A stretch of DNA of 64,000 nt from BOG-908 sp965198825 (GTDB lineage: Bacteria; Pseudomonadota; Alphaproteobacteria; Acetobacterales; Acetobacteraceae), in assembly GCA_965198825.1 (NCBI GenBank), contig CBDAQB010000003.1, forward strand, positions 124,001 to 188,000. The letters run 5' to 3'. The position numbers and the translations under genes are program-made. Each line of letters opens with the position of its first letter. The first letter of the stretch is position 1. A model generated the notes under the pieces. It did no database searches. It saw only the letters and a list, made by a program, of their open reading frames with translations, and had not been told where the DNA came from. Shown piece after piece: positions 1 through 8,551 of the stretch.

Positions 1-1
1 G

Positions 2-343
2 GTGCTGGTGACTATCCCCGGATCGGCAGCGCGGCCGCGCGCCGGGGAGGCGCTGATGCGCGGGTTGGCCGCGACGAACGTTTTCGACGGCGTGGTGCTG
101 CTGGTCGGTTCGGATGACGACGCCGACTGGTTGTCGTCCATTCTGGGCCGCCTGCGCGCCGACGGGGTGGCAGTGGCCCGCTACGATGAGGACGGCGGAC
201 TGGACCAGCTGACCCTGTCCAGACGCCGATGGGGTCTGCCGGGCCATCCAGTCCCACCGCCGTTCCGCCACGCCTACGAGGAGGTTCTCAAGGCCTTGGA
301 ACCCGGTCAAACGCGACCACGAGCCGGGCGCCGCGCGCATTGA
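2..343 (+). CDS. Hypothetical protein, possibly 5'-truncated by the window edge
   Basis: The frame is open from the window edge, so the GTG at base 2 may be an internal codon and the real start may lie outside. The 113 readable residues include a hydrophobic strand followed by an acidic run (GVVLLVGSDDDADW), then an Arg-rich, Pro-rich end. I do not recognise the family. The strand-plus-acidic-loop pattern could fit many alpha/beta nucleotide-binding folds and proves nothing alone. It is followed by about 280 bp without a convincing gene. Confidence 0.4.
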   Translation: MLVTIPGSAARPRAGEALMRGLAATNVFDGVVLLVGSDDDADWLSSILGRLRADGVAVARYDEDGGLDQLTLSRRRWGLPGHPVPPPFRHAYEEVLKALEPGQTRPRAGRRAH

Positions 344-620
344 CCGCGATGTCCCGATGCGGGATGCCCGGTACGCCGGCGACCGGAGGAGGGCCGGACG
401 GGCAAGACCGGCATCGGAATAGTCAGGACCGAGCGGGTGGAACAGCCCCATGCCACGTGACCGCAGGTCGGCCCCCACGTGGCGTTCGCCCGGTCCCAAG
501 GATAGTCGCTGTGTCAGCGCGGAGTTTCGAGCCGGAACAAGCGACAGTCCCTTCTCGAGCCTCGTTCCGGTTGCCTGCTGATCAACGCGCCTTACCCGGT
601 GCGGCCTCGGCAGGGTTGGC

Positions 621-1052
621 CTACGCATCTTCCCGTTCAGTCCCGCCGGGGTTGTGAAACCCGGCCGCTTGGGCGGCGATCCAGTCCCGGACGACACCAT
701 CGCCCCAATAGTTCCGGCCATTGATCTTGATCGGGAGCGGGAACTTCCCGTCACGGATCCAGCGCCACAGGCACATCGCGGTGATCCCGCCGATTCGCGC
801 GCGGACTTGCCGACTGGTGACTAGAGTCCCGTCGCGCCGGTTCGGATGGCCCTCGGCGTCAGCGCCATCGAATGGCGGACCGACGGGCGCGCCGTCCCAC
901 GGGTCGGATGGTATGGGCGGCGTCGCGCCGGATGGGGCATCAATGGGGGAGCCGCCGTTCCGACGCGCCCGTCCCTCATCAGCGGCCTGTCCGCCGGCGG
1001 GTGTTCCCCGGCCGGTGGCGCCGACACTTGATCTTCCGTCCTTCTGGTGCAT
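621..1052 (-). CDS. AlpA-like helix-turn-helix DNA-binding protein
   Basis: A 143-residue protein with a low-complexity Gly/Pro/Ala-rich N-terminal half and a C-terminal DNA-binding domain. Residues from about 80 onward (LVTSRQVRARIGG, then LWRWIRDGKFPLPIKING, then a W-x-x-D-W-I-A-A-Q end) match the winged-helix layout of AlpA/MerR-like excisionases. These typically act as transcriptional activators or directionality factors in prophages and integrative elements. Presence near one end of a region bounded by a tRNA attachment site fits that role. The first 70 residues may not be translated; a later in-frame start would leave a normal-sized AlpA protein of about 70 residues. Family call is good; exact start is uncertain. 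Confidence 0.65.
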   Translation of the reverse strand: MHQKDGRSSVGATGRGTPAGGQAADEGRARRNGGSPIDAPSGATPPIPSDPWDGAPVGPPFDGADAEGHPNRRDGTLVTSRQVRARIGGITAMCLWRWIRDGKFPLPIKINGRNYWGDGVVRDWIAAQAAGFHNPGGTEREDA

Positions 1053-1558
1053 CTGCCGGTCCCGTACGAGGGAGGGGCAGGCAAGCCATGCTACGCGTCG
1101 AGGGCGCGGACACGGTCATGCACCACCCAACCCGAGGATTGGAGTGATGCACGTGTGCGAGCTGCCTGACTCACGCGGTGCGAGGCCGTAACGTGCAATG
1201 TCGCCGAGACAGAGCGGTTGCGATCGGCGAGCCACTATACGCGACCAACCACATGCGTGGCTCGTCAGCGATCTTCAATGGGCTACTGAGAGGTTCGATG
1301 GTTTTCTCGCTGCATCCCAGCAACAGCCGGCGACGAAACATACGACCAGTCTCAATTCGGTGCTTAGGAAGCGCGGATGGGATCCTACACCCGTGCATCG
1401 TCGCGTCAGCACCATGCGCGTGCACGGACGATACGACATTGGGATGCACGTCCGCGATGGCTGGACAGGTCACCGAGGAACAGGCGGTCGGACTTCTTCG
1501 TAGGCTGAGCGGTGTCCCATCGTTCGCGACAAGGGCGACGCGATCCATACCTGCGGGG
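1053..1558. other. Intergenic stretch without a supported gene
   Basis: Several overlapping open frames of 100-165 codons exist on both strands, but none has a recognisable domain, a good ribosome-binding site or credible composition. It is likely decayed or non-coding island DNA. Confidence 0.5.
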
Positions 1559-2138
1559 TCAGATCCAACTCGGGACGCCGTCAACGGCCTTGGCGGCGGT
1601 ACGGGCAAGCGTCCGCGTCCAAGGTGCGCGCGCGACGTAGTCGCGGAGCCAAGTGTGCCGGAATGGCAGTAACCACTCGACGGCCTTGCTGCGCCACTCA
1701 GGGTGGCCGGACATCGCGTACGCGATGGCTTGCGGCAGCGTCCGGATGCGGCTCTCGGTCCAGGATTCGAGTTGGGAGGTCAGGATCTCGACGAGAAGGG
1801 CCGGGTCGCGCCCGATGTCACCGGCTTGCCGGGAAACGTGCAGGAACTCGAGCAATACGTGGTGGCGGGAGTACCAGCCCGCGTGCTCCATGCCCCCGAC
1901 CGGCGGCATCGCGGGCGCGAGCGGCCTGTGCGGCAGCGGAAGGCCGACCACAGGGGGGCGACCGCCGCCATGCTTGCGCTATTCGGTATACCGCGCGCCA
2001 GCCGAGACTATCTCTGCCCCAAGGCGACGAGCTCCGGGCGGCCTCCATGGCCTCGCAGCAAAGCCGACGCGCCTCCAAATCCCGGATACCCAGGTAGCCG
2101 AAGAGGTCGGCGTTCATAGGCGCCGGAATCGCGCTCAC
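1559..2138 (-). pseudogene. Frameshifted hypothetical gene (shift at a C6 tract)
   Basis: Two adjacent minus-strand frames look like halves of one protein. The first runs from the ATG at 2138 (MSAIPAPMNADLFGYLGIRD...) to about 1965. The second continues from there to the stop at 1559 (...HAGWYSRHHVLLEFLHVSRQ...). They meet at a run of six C (minus strand, near 1958-1964). Removing one C joins them into a continuous polypeptide of about 190 residues through ...RSPPVVGLPLP.... I do not recognise the family. The product has no membrane segment or signal peptide. A homopolymer sequencing error is as likely as a true mutation. Confidence 0.5.
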
Positions 2139-2433
2139 CCGGTCCCCTCGGCAGCATCTGCTTCATGGCGTTCGTCTCCTCGACGGGAGCGATTGGTCCC
2201 GCATTGCGCATCCTACCATTGCTCCGCGCAATCCTTGCCGTGGACATCGGCGACCGTTCACATCATGTGCGCAACGATGATCCGTTGTCGCCGCGAACAG
2301 CTCGATGGCCAGGTGCGGGATCGGGCCAGCGGCCACGCGGGTTGATCTCCGATGCACCCGCTGAACGACCCGGCACGGCTCCCGCGACGATCTCGCGTAA
2401 CGCTCCTCAACTGAGTCTTTTCGAAGGTTCCGT

Positions 2434-2947
2434 GTGAGGCCAGCCCGTGCAACGCTTTCCGCCGTGCAACACGACATCGCTATCGTCAGGTGGTGGCTGA
2501 TCCCCGAGGAATGGGCGCGCAAGGGCGCGCTCAAGTGGCACGTCTCGGTCGGGCCGAGCATCCTCGCGCTCATGCTGCTACGCCTCGCCTGGCGCCTCAC
2601 GCATCGGCCGTCCGCCGTCGCCGGCGGACCTATCGCCCGGCCTGCGCCTGCACTCGCGGGCGACGCACTGGTCGTTATACGTCCCTCTGATGGTGCTCCT
2701 GCTGCTCGGCTGGGTCGCGGCCTCGGGCTTCGGGGCGACGCCTTACCTCTTTGGCGTCATCCCGCTTCCGGCGCTGATCGCCAAGGACAAGCCGACAGCC
2801 GAGGCGGTGGGCGGCGTGCACGGCCTGCTGCCCTGGGCGCTGCTCGCGTTGATCGCCCTGCACGTTGCCGGCGCCCTGTATCATGCAGTGGTCAAGCTAA
2901 ACGGCGTGCTAGGCCGCATGCTGCTGAGCGGGGCCAAGGCCGGCTGA
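2434..2947 (+). pseudogene. Cytochrome b561 remnant (N-terminally truncated, frameshifted)
   Basis: Cytochrome b561 family proteins are four-helix, di-haem inner-membrane electron carriers. The first frame encodes IPEEWARKGALKWHVSVG followed by SILALMLLRLAWRLTHRPS, matching the end of helix 1 and helix 2. The reading frame then shifts by one near 2608-2615. The second frame continues RATHWSLYVPLMVLLLLGW, FGVIPLPALIAKDKP and LLPWALLALIALHVAGALYH, matching helices 3 and 4 with their haem-ligand histidines. Helix 1 with its N-terminal histidine is missing, and no start codon is linked. This is a non-functional fragment that probably arrived or decayed with the island. Confidence 0.8.
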
Positions 2948-3420
2948 GTTGGGGGTCATGGCCGCCCGTCGACGGGCGTGGAGCGAATTGGATGCGAGGC
3001 GCGGCTGCGCAGCCGCCCTTCACGGCATGCAACGAAATATCTTAGTCTGTCGAAAGCCTGGATGAGGAACGGTCAAACACCCGCCAGGATGGCCGGGGTC
3101 GTTTCTCGTCTTGATCAATCGCAAAGCGCCGAGGTCTCGAATGGGACTTGGATACCGTCCTGACGAGTTCATGACGTTCGATCCCCGCCGTATGCTTCGA
3201 AGTCAATGGGCCATCCTCGGTCCGCAGATTGGATGGGCGTCCATCGCCTGATACGGCCGATGCAATGCACGGGCCGCCAACCCGCCGCGGCAGTCGCATC
3301 GAAGCGTGACGCGAGGTCCCGCCGCAGCGTGCTGACCGACGCATGGCAACGGCGGTCTGAATGGTGGTATCTCCGCCGGCGGCAAGTCTGCGGGCTTGGC
3401 GGTTGAAGGTAGAGAGCGCC
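2948..3420. other. Intergenic stretch upstream of the Septu-like pair
   Basis: About 470 bp with no gene I can support on either strand. The promoter for the downstream ATPase gene presumably lies in the last 150 bp, but I see no clear -35/-10 pair. Confidence 0.45.
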
Positions 3421-4818
3421 ATGGCACCCACGACCGAGCAGCGCGGCACGAGGACGGTGGAGAAAGCCGGTTTGACGAAGCCCCTTTATTACCGGACCTT
3501 AGAATTCTCGAACCTGAAGTGCTTTCGGGGGCAGCATCGGGTGGATTTCCGAGGCCGGGACGAGCGGCCTTCCCTCTGGACCCTGCTTCTCGGCGAGAAC
3601 GGGGTCGGCAAGACGACGATCCTGCAAATGCTTGCATGGATGCGGCCGGTCGAACCACCCAAGGAGAGGCGGACGATCGAACCGGCATTGTTCAGTGAGC
3701 CTGATAATTACCTGTTTCTCGGGCTGGTCCGGCAATCCTCGCGCGCCACCCACATGACCATCCAGGCTACGTTCGATGGACGCGAACAAACCGATAGGGC
3801 CCAAGTTCAAACTTATCTCGATGTCTCGACGAAGAGCGGCGATCCCCATGAGGGCGACATCGCGAAACTAGCGGACGTCAAGCTTGGTAGTCGTAAGAAT
3901 TCGTCGGGCCCGGCGCCGGAATTGCCCCTCATAGCTTATGGGGCCAATCGCCAGATCGGCGCCAAGAACCTCGGTGATCCGGTGCTCACAGATCCTGTCG
4001 CAATGCTCTTCTCTCCGGCGACCGTGCTATATGATCCAGAATCGATCTTGCGGGACCTCGATTACGCGTTCCGGATGAAGAAGCGAGGGGCTGGTGCGCG
4101 TAGGATGCAGTTCCTGGAGCTGATCGCCACGATCGCCCCGGCTATCGGCGCCGCATCGAACATCAGGTTCTCGGGTCCTTCGATCAACGCGGATGCGGCA
4201 GACCCCACCGGCATAAAGTTCCAGACCCGTTCCGGCTTGGTTCCATTCTCAGGAATGAGCCTCGGCCAGCAGACGACCATTGCGTGGGCGCTCGATCTGG
4301 CTTGGCGGCTCGTCCGCCTTTATCCGGACAGCAAACGGCCGATGTGCGAGCCCGCCATCGTGCTGGTCGACGAGATAGACCTGCACCTGCACCCGAAGTG
4401 GCAGCAGAACCTGCGCGGCTACCTGAGGCAACACTTCCCGGCTACCCAGTTCATCGCCACGGCACACAGCCCGCTCATGGCGCAGGCGTCGCTTGACGCC
4501 AACATCGTGGTCTTCCACGAAACCTCCGGCGAGATCACCATATGGAACGACGCCGAGCGCCTGCTCGATTGGAGGTTGGATCAGGTGGTCACCGCGTTGT
4601 TCGGCCTTTCGAGTGGACGCGGGCGCGAGATCGATGCCTTGTTCGACGAGCGGGATCGGCTGTTGGACAATCCTGGCCGCACCGCGGCAGAGGACATGCT
4701 GCTGGCGGATCTGCAAGCGCGGATCGCGGGTCTCTCCGCACCTGATCCCGTTGCCGACCGGACAGCCATGGACATCATTCGCCTGGCCGCAGCGCGGATC
4801 GGCAAAGCATCGGCCTGA
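3421..4818 (+). CDS. ptuA: Septu-type AAA/ABC-like ATPase (PtuA-like)
   Basis: A 465-residue RecF/SMC-like AAA ATPase. It shows Walker A GENGVGKTT (residues 58-66), a family-typical LIAYGANRQIG segment, an ABC-signature-like SGMSLGQQTT, Walker B VLVDEIDLHLHP (about 314-326) and an H-loop FIATAHSPL. The in-frame ATG at 3361 would add 20 unlikely residues; ATG 3421 is preceded by a purine-rich GGTAGAGAG. The next gene begins 2 bp after the stop and encodes an HNH nuclease. That pairing is the hallmark of Septu defence systems, where the ATPase assembles with the nuclease and degrades nucleic acid during phage infection. Alternative: another RecF-like ATPase/HNH pair, such as a retron effector module, but no reverse transcriptase or msr-like gene is visible nearby. 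Confidence 0.8.
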   Translation: MAPTTEQRGTRTVEKAGLTKPLYYRTLEFSNLKCFRGQHRVDFRGRDERPSLWTLLLGENGVGKTTILQMLAWMRPVEPPKERRTIEPALFSEPDNYLFLGLVRQSSRATHMTIQATFDGREQTDRAQVQTYLDVSTKSGDPHEGDIAKLADVKLGSRKNSSGPAPELPLIAYGANRQIGAKNLGDPVLTDPVAMLFSPATVLYDPESILRDLDYAFRMKKRGAGARRMQFLELIATIAPAIGAASNIRFSGPSINADAADPTGIKFQTRSGLVPFSGMSLGQQTTIAWALDLAWRLVRLYPDSKRPMCEPAIVLVDEIDLHLHPKWQQNLRGYLRQHFPATQFIATAHSPLMAQASLDANIVVFHETSGEITIWNDAERLLDWRLDQVVTALFGLSSGRGREIDALFDERDRLLDNPGRTAAEDMLLADLQARIAGLSAPDPVADRTAMDIIRLAAARIGKASA

Positions 4819-4820
4819 AC

Positions 4821-5576
4821 ATGATCAAGGTCATGCGACCCACGTCTTTGCCCGCGGTCCTGGCCACGCGCGGCGTCTTACAGACCAGGAAGGATTGCGA
4901 TGCCTACGACGCATACCCCCGGCACTACCGCGATGGCCGAAAGGGATTCGACGCCAGTTCCGGGATTTATGCACATAGGTCGGTGAAGGACGAATTGCTG
5001 GCCGCCCAACACCGGAAATGCTGCTATTGCGAGCGCAAGATTCTTCCCTCCGACTTCGGCGACGTGGAACACTTCCGGCCGAAGGCTGGCGTCAAGCGCG
5101 AAGGCGTCAAGAAGTTGATCAAACCCGGATACTACTGGCTCGCGTATGATTGGAGCAACCTGCTGGTCAGCTGTGGTGTATGCAACACGGCTTGGAAACA
5201 GACGTACTTCCCACTCCGGAACGAGCGCCACAGGTCGCGCTGGCACGGAGATCCGATCGCGGGCGAACATCCGATGCTCGTGGACCCAGCAGCCGAAGAC
5301 CCGCGAGACCACATCCGATACGCTGGCGACGCTCCGTATGCACTCACGCAGCGTGGGCAGGCTACTATCGATCGCTTGGGACTTCGTCGAGGCGATCTCA
5401 GGGAGGCGCGCAAGGAACTGCTCTCGACGCTCACGGTTCTGCGTGATGTCACCATCTGCCTGGCGCCTTCCGACCCTGCTCGGACTACCGCCGAGACCCA
5501 CCTGGAATCGGTGGCTGAACCAACGAAGGAATTTAGCTCGATGGTGATCGACTTCCTAGCGTCGACGTCGCCCTGA
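4821..5576 (+). CDS. ptuB: Septu-type HNH endonuclease (PtuB-like)
   Basis: A 251-residue HNH nuclease with both zinc-binding CxxC pairs and the catalytic motif in the expected order: CCYCER (Cys68, Cys70 region), DVEHFRPK (Asp81, His84), YYWLAYDWSNLL, then SCGVCN (Cys118, Cys121) and YFPL. This arrangement is characteristic of PtuB and of the HNH effectors attached to Ec78-type retrons. Start ATG 4821 lies 2 bp after the ATPase stop, so the two are translationally coupled. The pair is complete, with no frameshift and intact catalytic residues, so it may be active. Role (established for the family): nuclease effector of the ATPase complex in anti-phage defence. Confidence 0.82.
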   Translation: MIKVMRPTSLPAVLATRGVLQTRKDCDAYDAYPRHYRDGRKGFDASSGIYAHRSVKDELLAAQHRKCCYCERKILPSDFGDVEHFRPKAGVKREGVKKLIKPGYYWLAYDWSNLLVSCGVCNTAWKQTYFPLRNERHRSRWHGDPIAGEHPMLVDPAAEDPRDHIRYAGDAPYALTQRGQATIDRLGLRRGDLREARKELLSTLTVLRDVTICLAPSDPARTTAETHLESVAEPTKEFSSMVIDFLASTSP

Positions 5577-5874
5577 ATGAGAGGGCAAAGGCGCTCTGTC
5601 CCCTCGCTTCCACCGACACCCTGCGCTCGCCCCAATGTCGGGCGGCCGAATGCGAAACGCAAGGAAGGAGCCTGACTCGTGTTGTTGTTCGCGGCGGATT
5701 AACGCCGCTCAGCGAGCAAGTTTCGCAGGGTTGCACAACGCGTCGCCTCCGCCACCCGCTTCGTGAGCTTGGTCCATCGAAACACTCATCGAGCACCAAG
5801 GTATCCGCTGGGGAATGGTCCAGCTCCCATCGCCGTCCCCAATCAGCGCTGACCGTGCCAATGCACGTGATGCA
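5577..5874. other. Convergent intergenic gap
   Basis: Lies between the 3' ends of the HNH nuclease gene and the glycosyltransferase gene. A minus-strand frame here (5533-5799) is Arg/Ser-rich and overlaps the nuclease 3' end, so I do not call it. Confidence 0.4.
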
Positions 5875-6987
5875 TCACTCCTTCGTTTCCGTCGCTGCCA
5901 GCGCGACCCGCTCCGCCTTGATGGCGCTGTCGGGCAAATCCGCCGATGCTACCTCCCAAGGGCGGGACGTCGCCCACGCGACGACGGCGCCCGGCGAAGT
6001 GGTGCCGAACTCGGCGCTCGGACTTCCATGGAGGTATTCGGGCCGCTCTCGAACGGCGGTTGCGAGGCTCGCCTCCATCCACGCAGGCAGCAATTTGAAC
6101 AGTCCTAAGAGGTGCAAGACGCGCGAGTGGACCAATTGGATGGCAGCCGCCGACGTTAGCGGCAGCTCGAAGTCACACAGGGTGGATGGCCCGACGTAGG
6201 CATCGAGCCATGCGGCGCGCCAGCGGGGGCCTCGCGGGTATCCGGCGGTGGCGAATGCCAGGCCAGGATCCTGGACGACGCGTCGCAGCGACGTCCAGGC
6301 GAAGGCCTCGGCGCGGCACCGCCTGCCGCCGAGAAGGCGTCCCCGCATGTATAGCCGCGTGGTCTCCGCCAATACCTCATCGCCGTCGGGCGCCCACTCC
6401 CGTCGGTGTCCGCCCCAGGCCACGTAGTCGGACAACCGGAGGGCCGCGACCTTGTCGTCCACGACCACGTCGAACTCGTCGTCGAGCAGCGCGTCCTCGA
6501 CCGCCGCGTCCACCTTCGCCTCGAGCGCACGGTAGGCGGCGAACCCTTCCGCCGCCGCTCCCATCTCGGAATACCCTTCGATCAGGGCGCCCGTACCGGC
6601 CGCAGCGCTGCAGCGCGCCATCGCCGCCAGGTATCCCGGCATATACGCGGTGTCCGCATCGGCCTGGACCAGGAGGACCTCGTCCTCGCGGACGCCGAGA
6701 TCGCCGGCGATGCTGAGCGCCTCGAGAGCTCCACGATGGCGAGCCGGCACGAACCCCGTCGTCGACTCCCGCACCACGCGGACGGCGCCGGTCGACGATC
6801 CGGCCGCGACTCGACCCATCGCCGGAAGCGTCCCGTCGCGGGAACCATTGTCCACCAGGACCAGGACGGCCTGGACGCCGGGATCCTGCGAGTCGGGCCC
6901 GAACCCCAGGGATCTGCAGACCTCCTCCACGAGGCTTTCCTCATCAAGGCACGGAATGGCAACTACGACGAGCATGGCCTTTTTCAT
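5875..6987 (-). CDS. Family 2 glycosyltransferase
   Basis: A 370-residue GT-A fold glycosyltransferase, starting at the ATG at 6987 (MKKAMLVVVAIPCLDEESL). An ATG 69 bp upstream is in frame but adds a non-homologous stretch. Visible motifs are VVVAIPCLDEE (nucleotide-sugar site), VDNGSRDGT (the usual GT2 D-N-G/A-S-x-D-x-T) and the metal-binding LVQADADTAY (DxD). The second half, with ALRLSDYVAWGG and RRVVQDPG, would bind the acceptor. It is divergent from the RiPP precursor gene, separated by 237 bp that must contain both promoters. The position suggests it may act on the peptide or its export partner, but it could equally be an unrelated surface-sugar enzyme. Confidence 0.78.
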   Translation of the reverse strand: MKKAMLVVVAIPCLDEESLVEEVCRSLGFGPDSQDPGVQAVLVLVDNGSRDGTLPAMGRVAAGSSTGAVRVVRESTTGFVPARHRGALEALSIAGDLGVREDEVLLVQADADTAYMPGYLAAMARCSAAAGTGALIEGYSEMGAAAEGFAAYRALEAKVDAAVEDALLDDEFDVVVDDKVAALRLSDYVAWGGHRREWAPDGDEVLAETTRLYMRGRLLGGRRCRAEAFAWTSLRRVVQDPGLAFATAGYPRGPRWRAAWLDAYVGPSTLCDFELPLTSAAAIQLVHSRVLHLLGLFKLLPAWMEASLATAVRERPEYLHGSPSAEFGTTSPGAVVAWATSRPWEVASADLPDSAIKAERVALAATETKE

Positions 6988-7224
6988 CAGCAACGATTCA
7001 CATTCATTCTGCCGTCCGTCATTGTCAAACCTAAGTATTGACCCACGATCCATCACAGGAATTTATAGATTCTCATCTTGATCCCGCTATTACATCGGAG
7101 ACCAGGAAGAATGCGACTACTTTACTGTATAAGTCCTTTTCCATCGACGGCGATCGTCGCTTGCCCAGGCTGAACCGCGTGCGCTATCTTGAAAACTGGA
7201 ATTGGACGAATCGGGGCTGAAGCC

Positions 7225-7407
7225 ATGGATCTGGACACGAGGCCGGACGTAGCGATCATCGGCGGTGCCGCGAGTCGCGAGTGCGAGGAGGGGGGCTCCG
7301 CCCGGTTGGACAGCGTGACGCTGGCCCGGCTCATCGAGGAGGTCCGCAACTCTCCCGTCGAACCGACCGCCTACAACCGGACCCACAACCGCCACAACCG
7401 CACTTGA
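7225..7407 (+). CDS. yhhA: Cyclophane-type RiPP precursor peptide (YNR/HNR/HNR core)
   Basis: A 60-residue peptide with a clear leader/core split. The leader includes LDSVTLARLIEEVRN (residues 28-42), an amphipathic helix of the kind bound by radical SAM maturases. The C-terminus is AYNRTHNRHNRT, containing three aromatic-N-R triads: Tyr50-Asn51-Arg52, His54-Asn55-Arg56 and His57-Asn58-Arg59. Known three-residue cyclophane RiPPs are cross-linked from an aromatic ring to the beta carbon two residues later, so each triad is a predicted ring (inference). ATG 7225 was chosen; an in-frame TTG at 7189 has no ribosome-binding site. The maturase gene starts 19 bp downstream. The symbol is a provisional family name I recall for Y..H..H-type cyclophane peptides, not the unrelated E. 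coli yhhA. Confidence 0.75.
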   Translation: MDLDTRPDVAIIGGAASRECEEGGSARLDSVTLARLIEEVRNSPVEPTAYNRTHNRHNRT

Positions 7408-7426
7408 TGCCCTAGGTCCGGCCGGA

Positions 7427-8551
7427 ATGGTCCGCGTCGGCACCGTCCTCGTGAAGGTCGCGAGCAGGTGCAACCTCGGTTGCGGCTACTGCTACGTCTA
7501 CGAAATGGCGGACTCGGGTTGGTCCAAACAGCCGAAGGCGATGTCCGAAGAGACCGTCCGCGCCTTGGTCCGGCAACTCTCGGCCGTCGCGGCGGCGCAG
7601 GAGGAGCCATTCGAGGTCGTGCTCCACGGCGGCGAGCCGCTCCTCGTTGGTCCGACGCGGTTCGAAGCCATCTGCCGCCGGTTGCGCGAGGCCCTGCCGG
7701 CGAGGGTGGGATTGGGGATCCAAACGAACGGCGTGCTGCTTTCCGAGCAGGTCGCCGCCACGTGCGTCAGGCATGGCATATCGGTTTCCGTGAGCATCGA
7801 CGGACCCGCATCGGTGCACGACCGGCACAGGCCCGACAAGCGGGGACGCCCGAGCCACGCGGCCGTTTTGGCGGGCATCGAACGCCTCCGGCGCCATCCC
7901 GGGGCGCGGGGCCTCCTGGCGGGCGTGCTGGCCGTCATCGACCTGGAGAGCGATCCCGTCGAGGTCTACGGGTTCCTCAAGGCGCTCGAGCCCGGCGGCA
8001 TCGATTTCCTGTTCAGGGACGGCAACCACGATGTCCTGCCGCCCGGGAAGGCCAGCGTCGACTCGACGGAATACGGCGCCTGGATGGCCAGGCTGCTCGG
8101 CCATTACCTGGCGGATCGCAAGCCGACCCCGGTGCGCGTGCTCGACGAGATGCTCAAACGCCTCATGGCGCCCCCGGGGCGCGCCGGTTCGCCCAGGGAG
8201 CCCGACGACGCCGTGCTGGTCATCGAGACGGACGGTTCCTTGAGCAAGAACGATACGCTGAAGGGCGCATACGAGGGGGCCGACCGTTTCAAGGGCGCGT
8301 GGTCGGTCCACGACGGCGAATTGGTCGATGCCCTGGGCTCGTCGGAATTCGAGCGTTACTGCCTGGCCCAGCCGCCCAGCAGCGAGGCTTGCCTCGCCTG
8401 CCCCGACTTCGGGCCCTGCGGGGGCGGCACGCCGGCCCATCGCTGGACCGCCGCCCGCGGGTTCGATAATCCGAGCGTCTTCTGCGCCGACCAGCGCCAC
8501 TTGGTCGCGGCGATGCGTCGTCGCTTGGCCGCCCACGGGATTGCGGCCTGA
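7427..8551 (+). CDS. yhhB: Radical SAM/SPASM peptide maturase (cyclophane-forming)
   Basis: A 374-residue radical SAM enzyme. The CxxxCxxC cluster motif is Cys15, Cys19 and Cys22 in RCNLGCGYCYVYE, and LHGGEPLL follows as the usual GGEP strand. A SPASM-like C-terminal domain carries CLAQPPSSEACLACPDFG, PCGGG and VFCAD, enough cysteines for auxiliary Fe-S clusters. This layout matches maturases that install ring-to-Cbeta cross-links in RiPPs (FxsB, XyeB, GrrM and relatives). The preceding gene supplies a matching substrate. The stop overlaps the next start by 1 base, so the genes are co-translated. There is no fused metallohydrolase extension; a separate HEXXH protein is encoded two genes on. 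Confidence 0.85.
   Translation: MVRVGTVLVKVASRCNLGCGYCYVYEMADSGWSKQPKAMSEETVRALVRQLSAVAAAQEEPFEVVLHGGEPLLVGPTRFEAICRRLREALPARVGLGIQTNGVLLSEQVAATCVRHGISVSVSIDGPASVHDRHRPDKRGRPSHAAVLAGIERLRRHPGARGLLAGVLAVIDLESDPVEVYGFLKALEPGGIDFLFRDGNHDVLPPGKASVDSTEYGAWMARLLGHYLADRKPTPVRVLDEMLKRLMAPPGRAGSPREPDDAVLVIETDGSLSKNDTLKGAYEGADRFKGAWSVHDGELVDALGSSEFERYCLAQPPSSEACLACPDFGPCGGGTPAHRWTAARGFDNPSVFCADQRHLVAAMRRRLAAHGIAA

Noticed and set aside
3361..3420. An earlier start for the Septu-like ATPase
   Set aside because: The extra 20 residues do not resemble the family and ATG 3421 has the better upstream purine tract.
3421..5576. A retron (reverse transcriptase plus msr/msd RNA) using this ATPase/HNH pair as effector
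   Set aside because: No reverse-transcriptase gene is adjacent, so plain Septu is the simpler call.
5533..5799. A small minus-strand gene between the HNH nuclease and the glycosyltransferase
   Set aside because: It overlaps the nuclease 3' end, is Arg/Ser-rich, and has no ribosome-binding site or domain.
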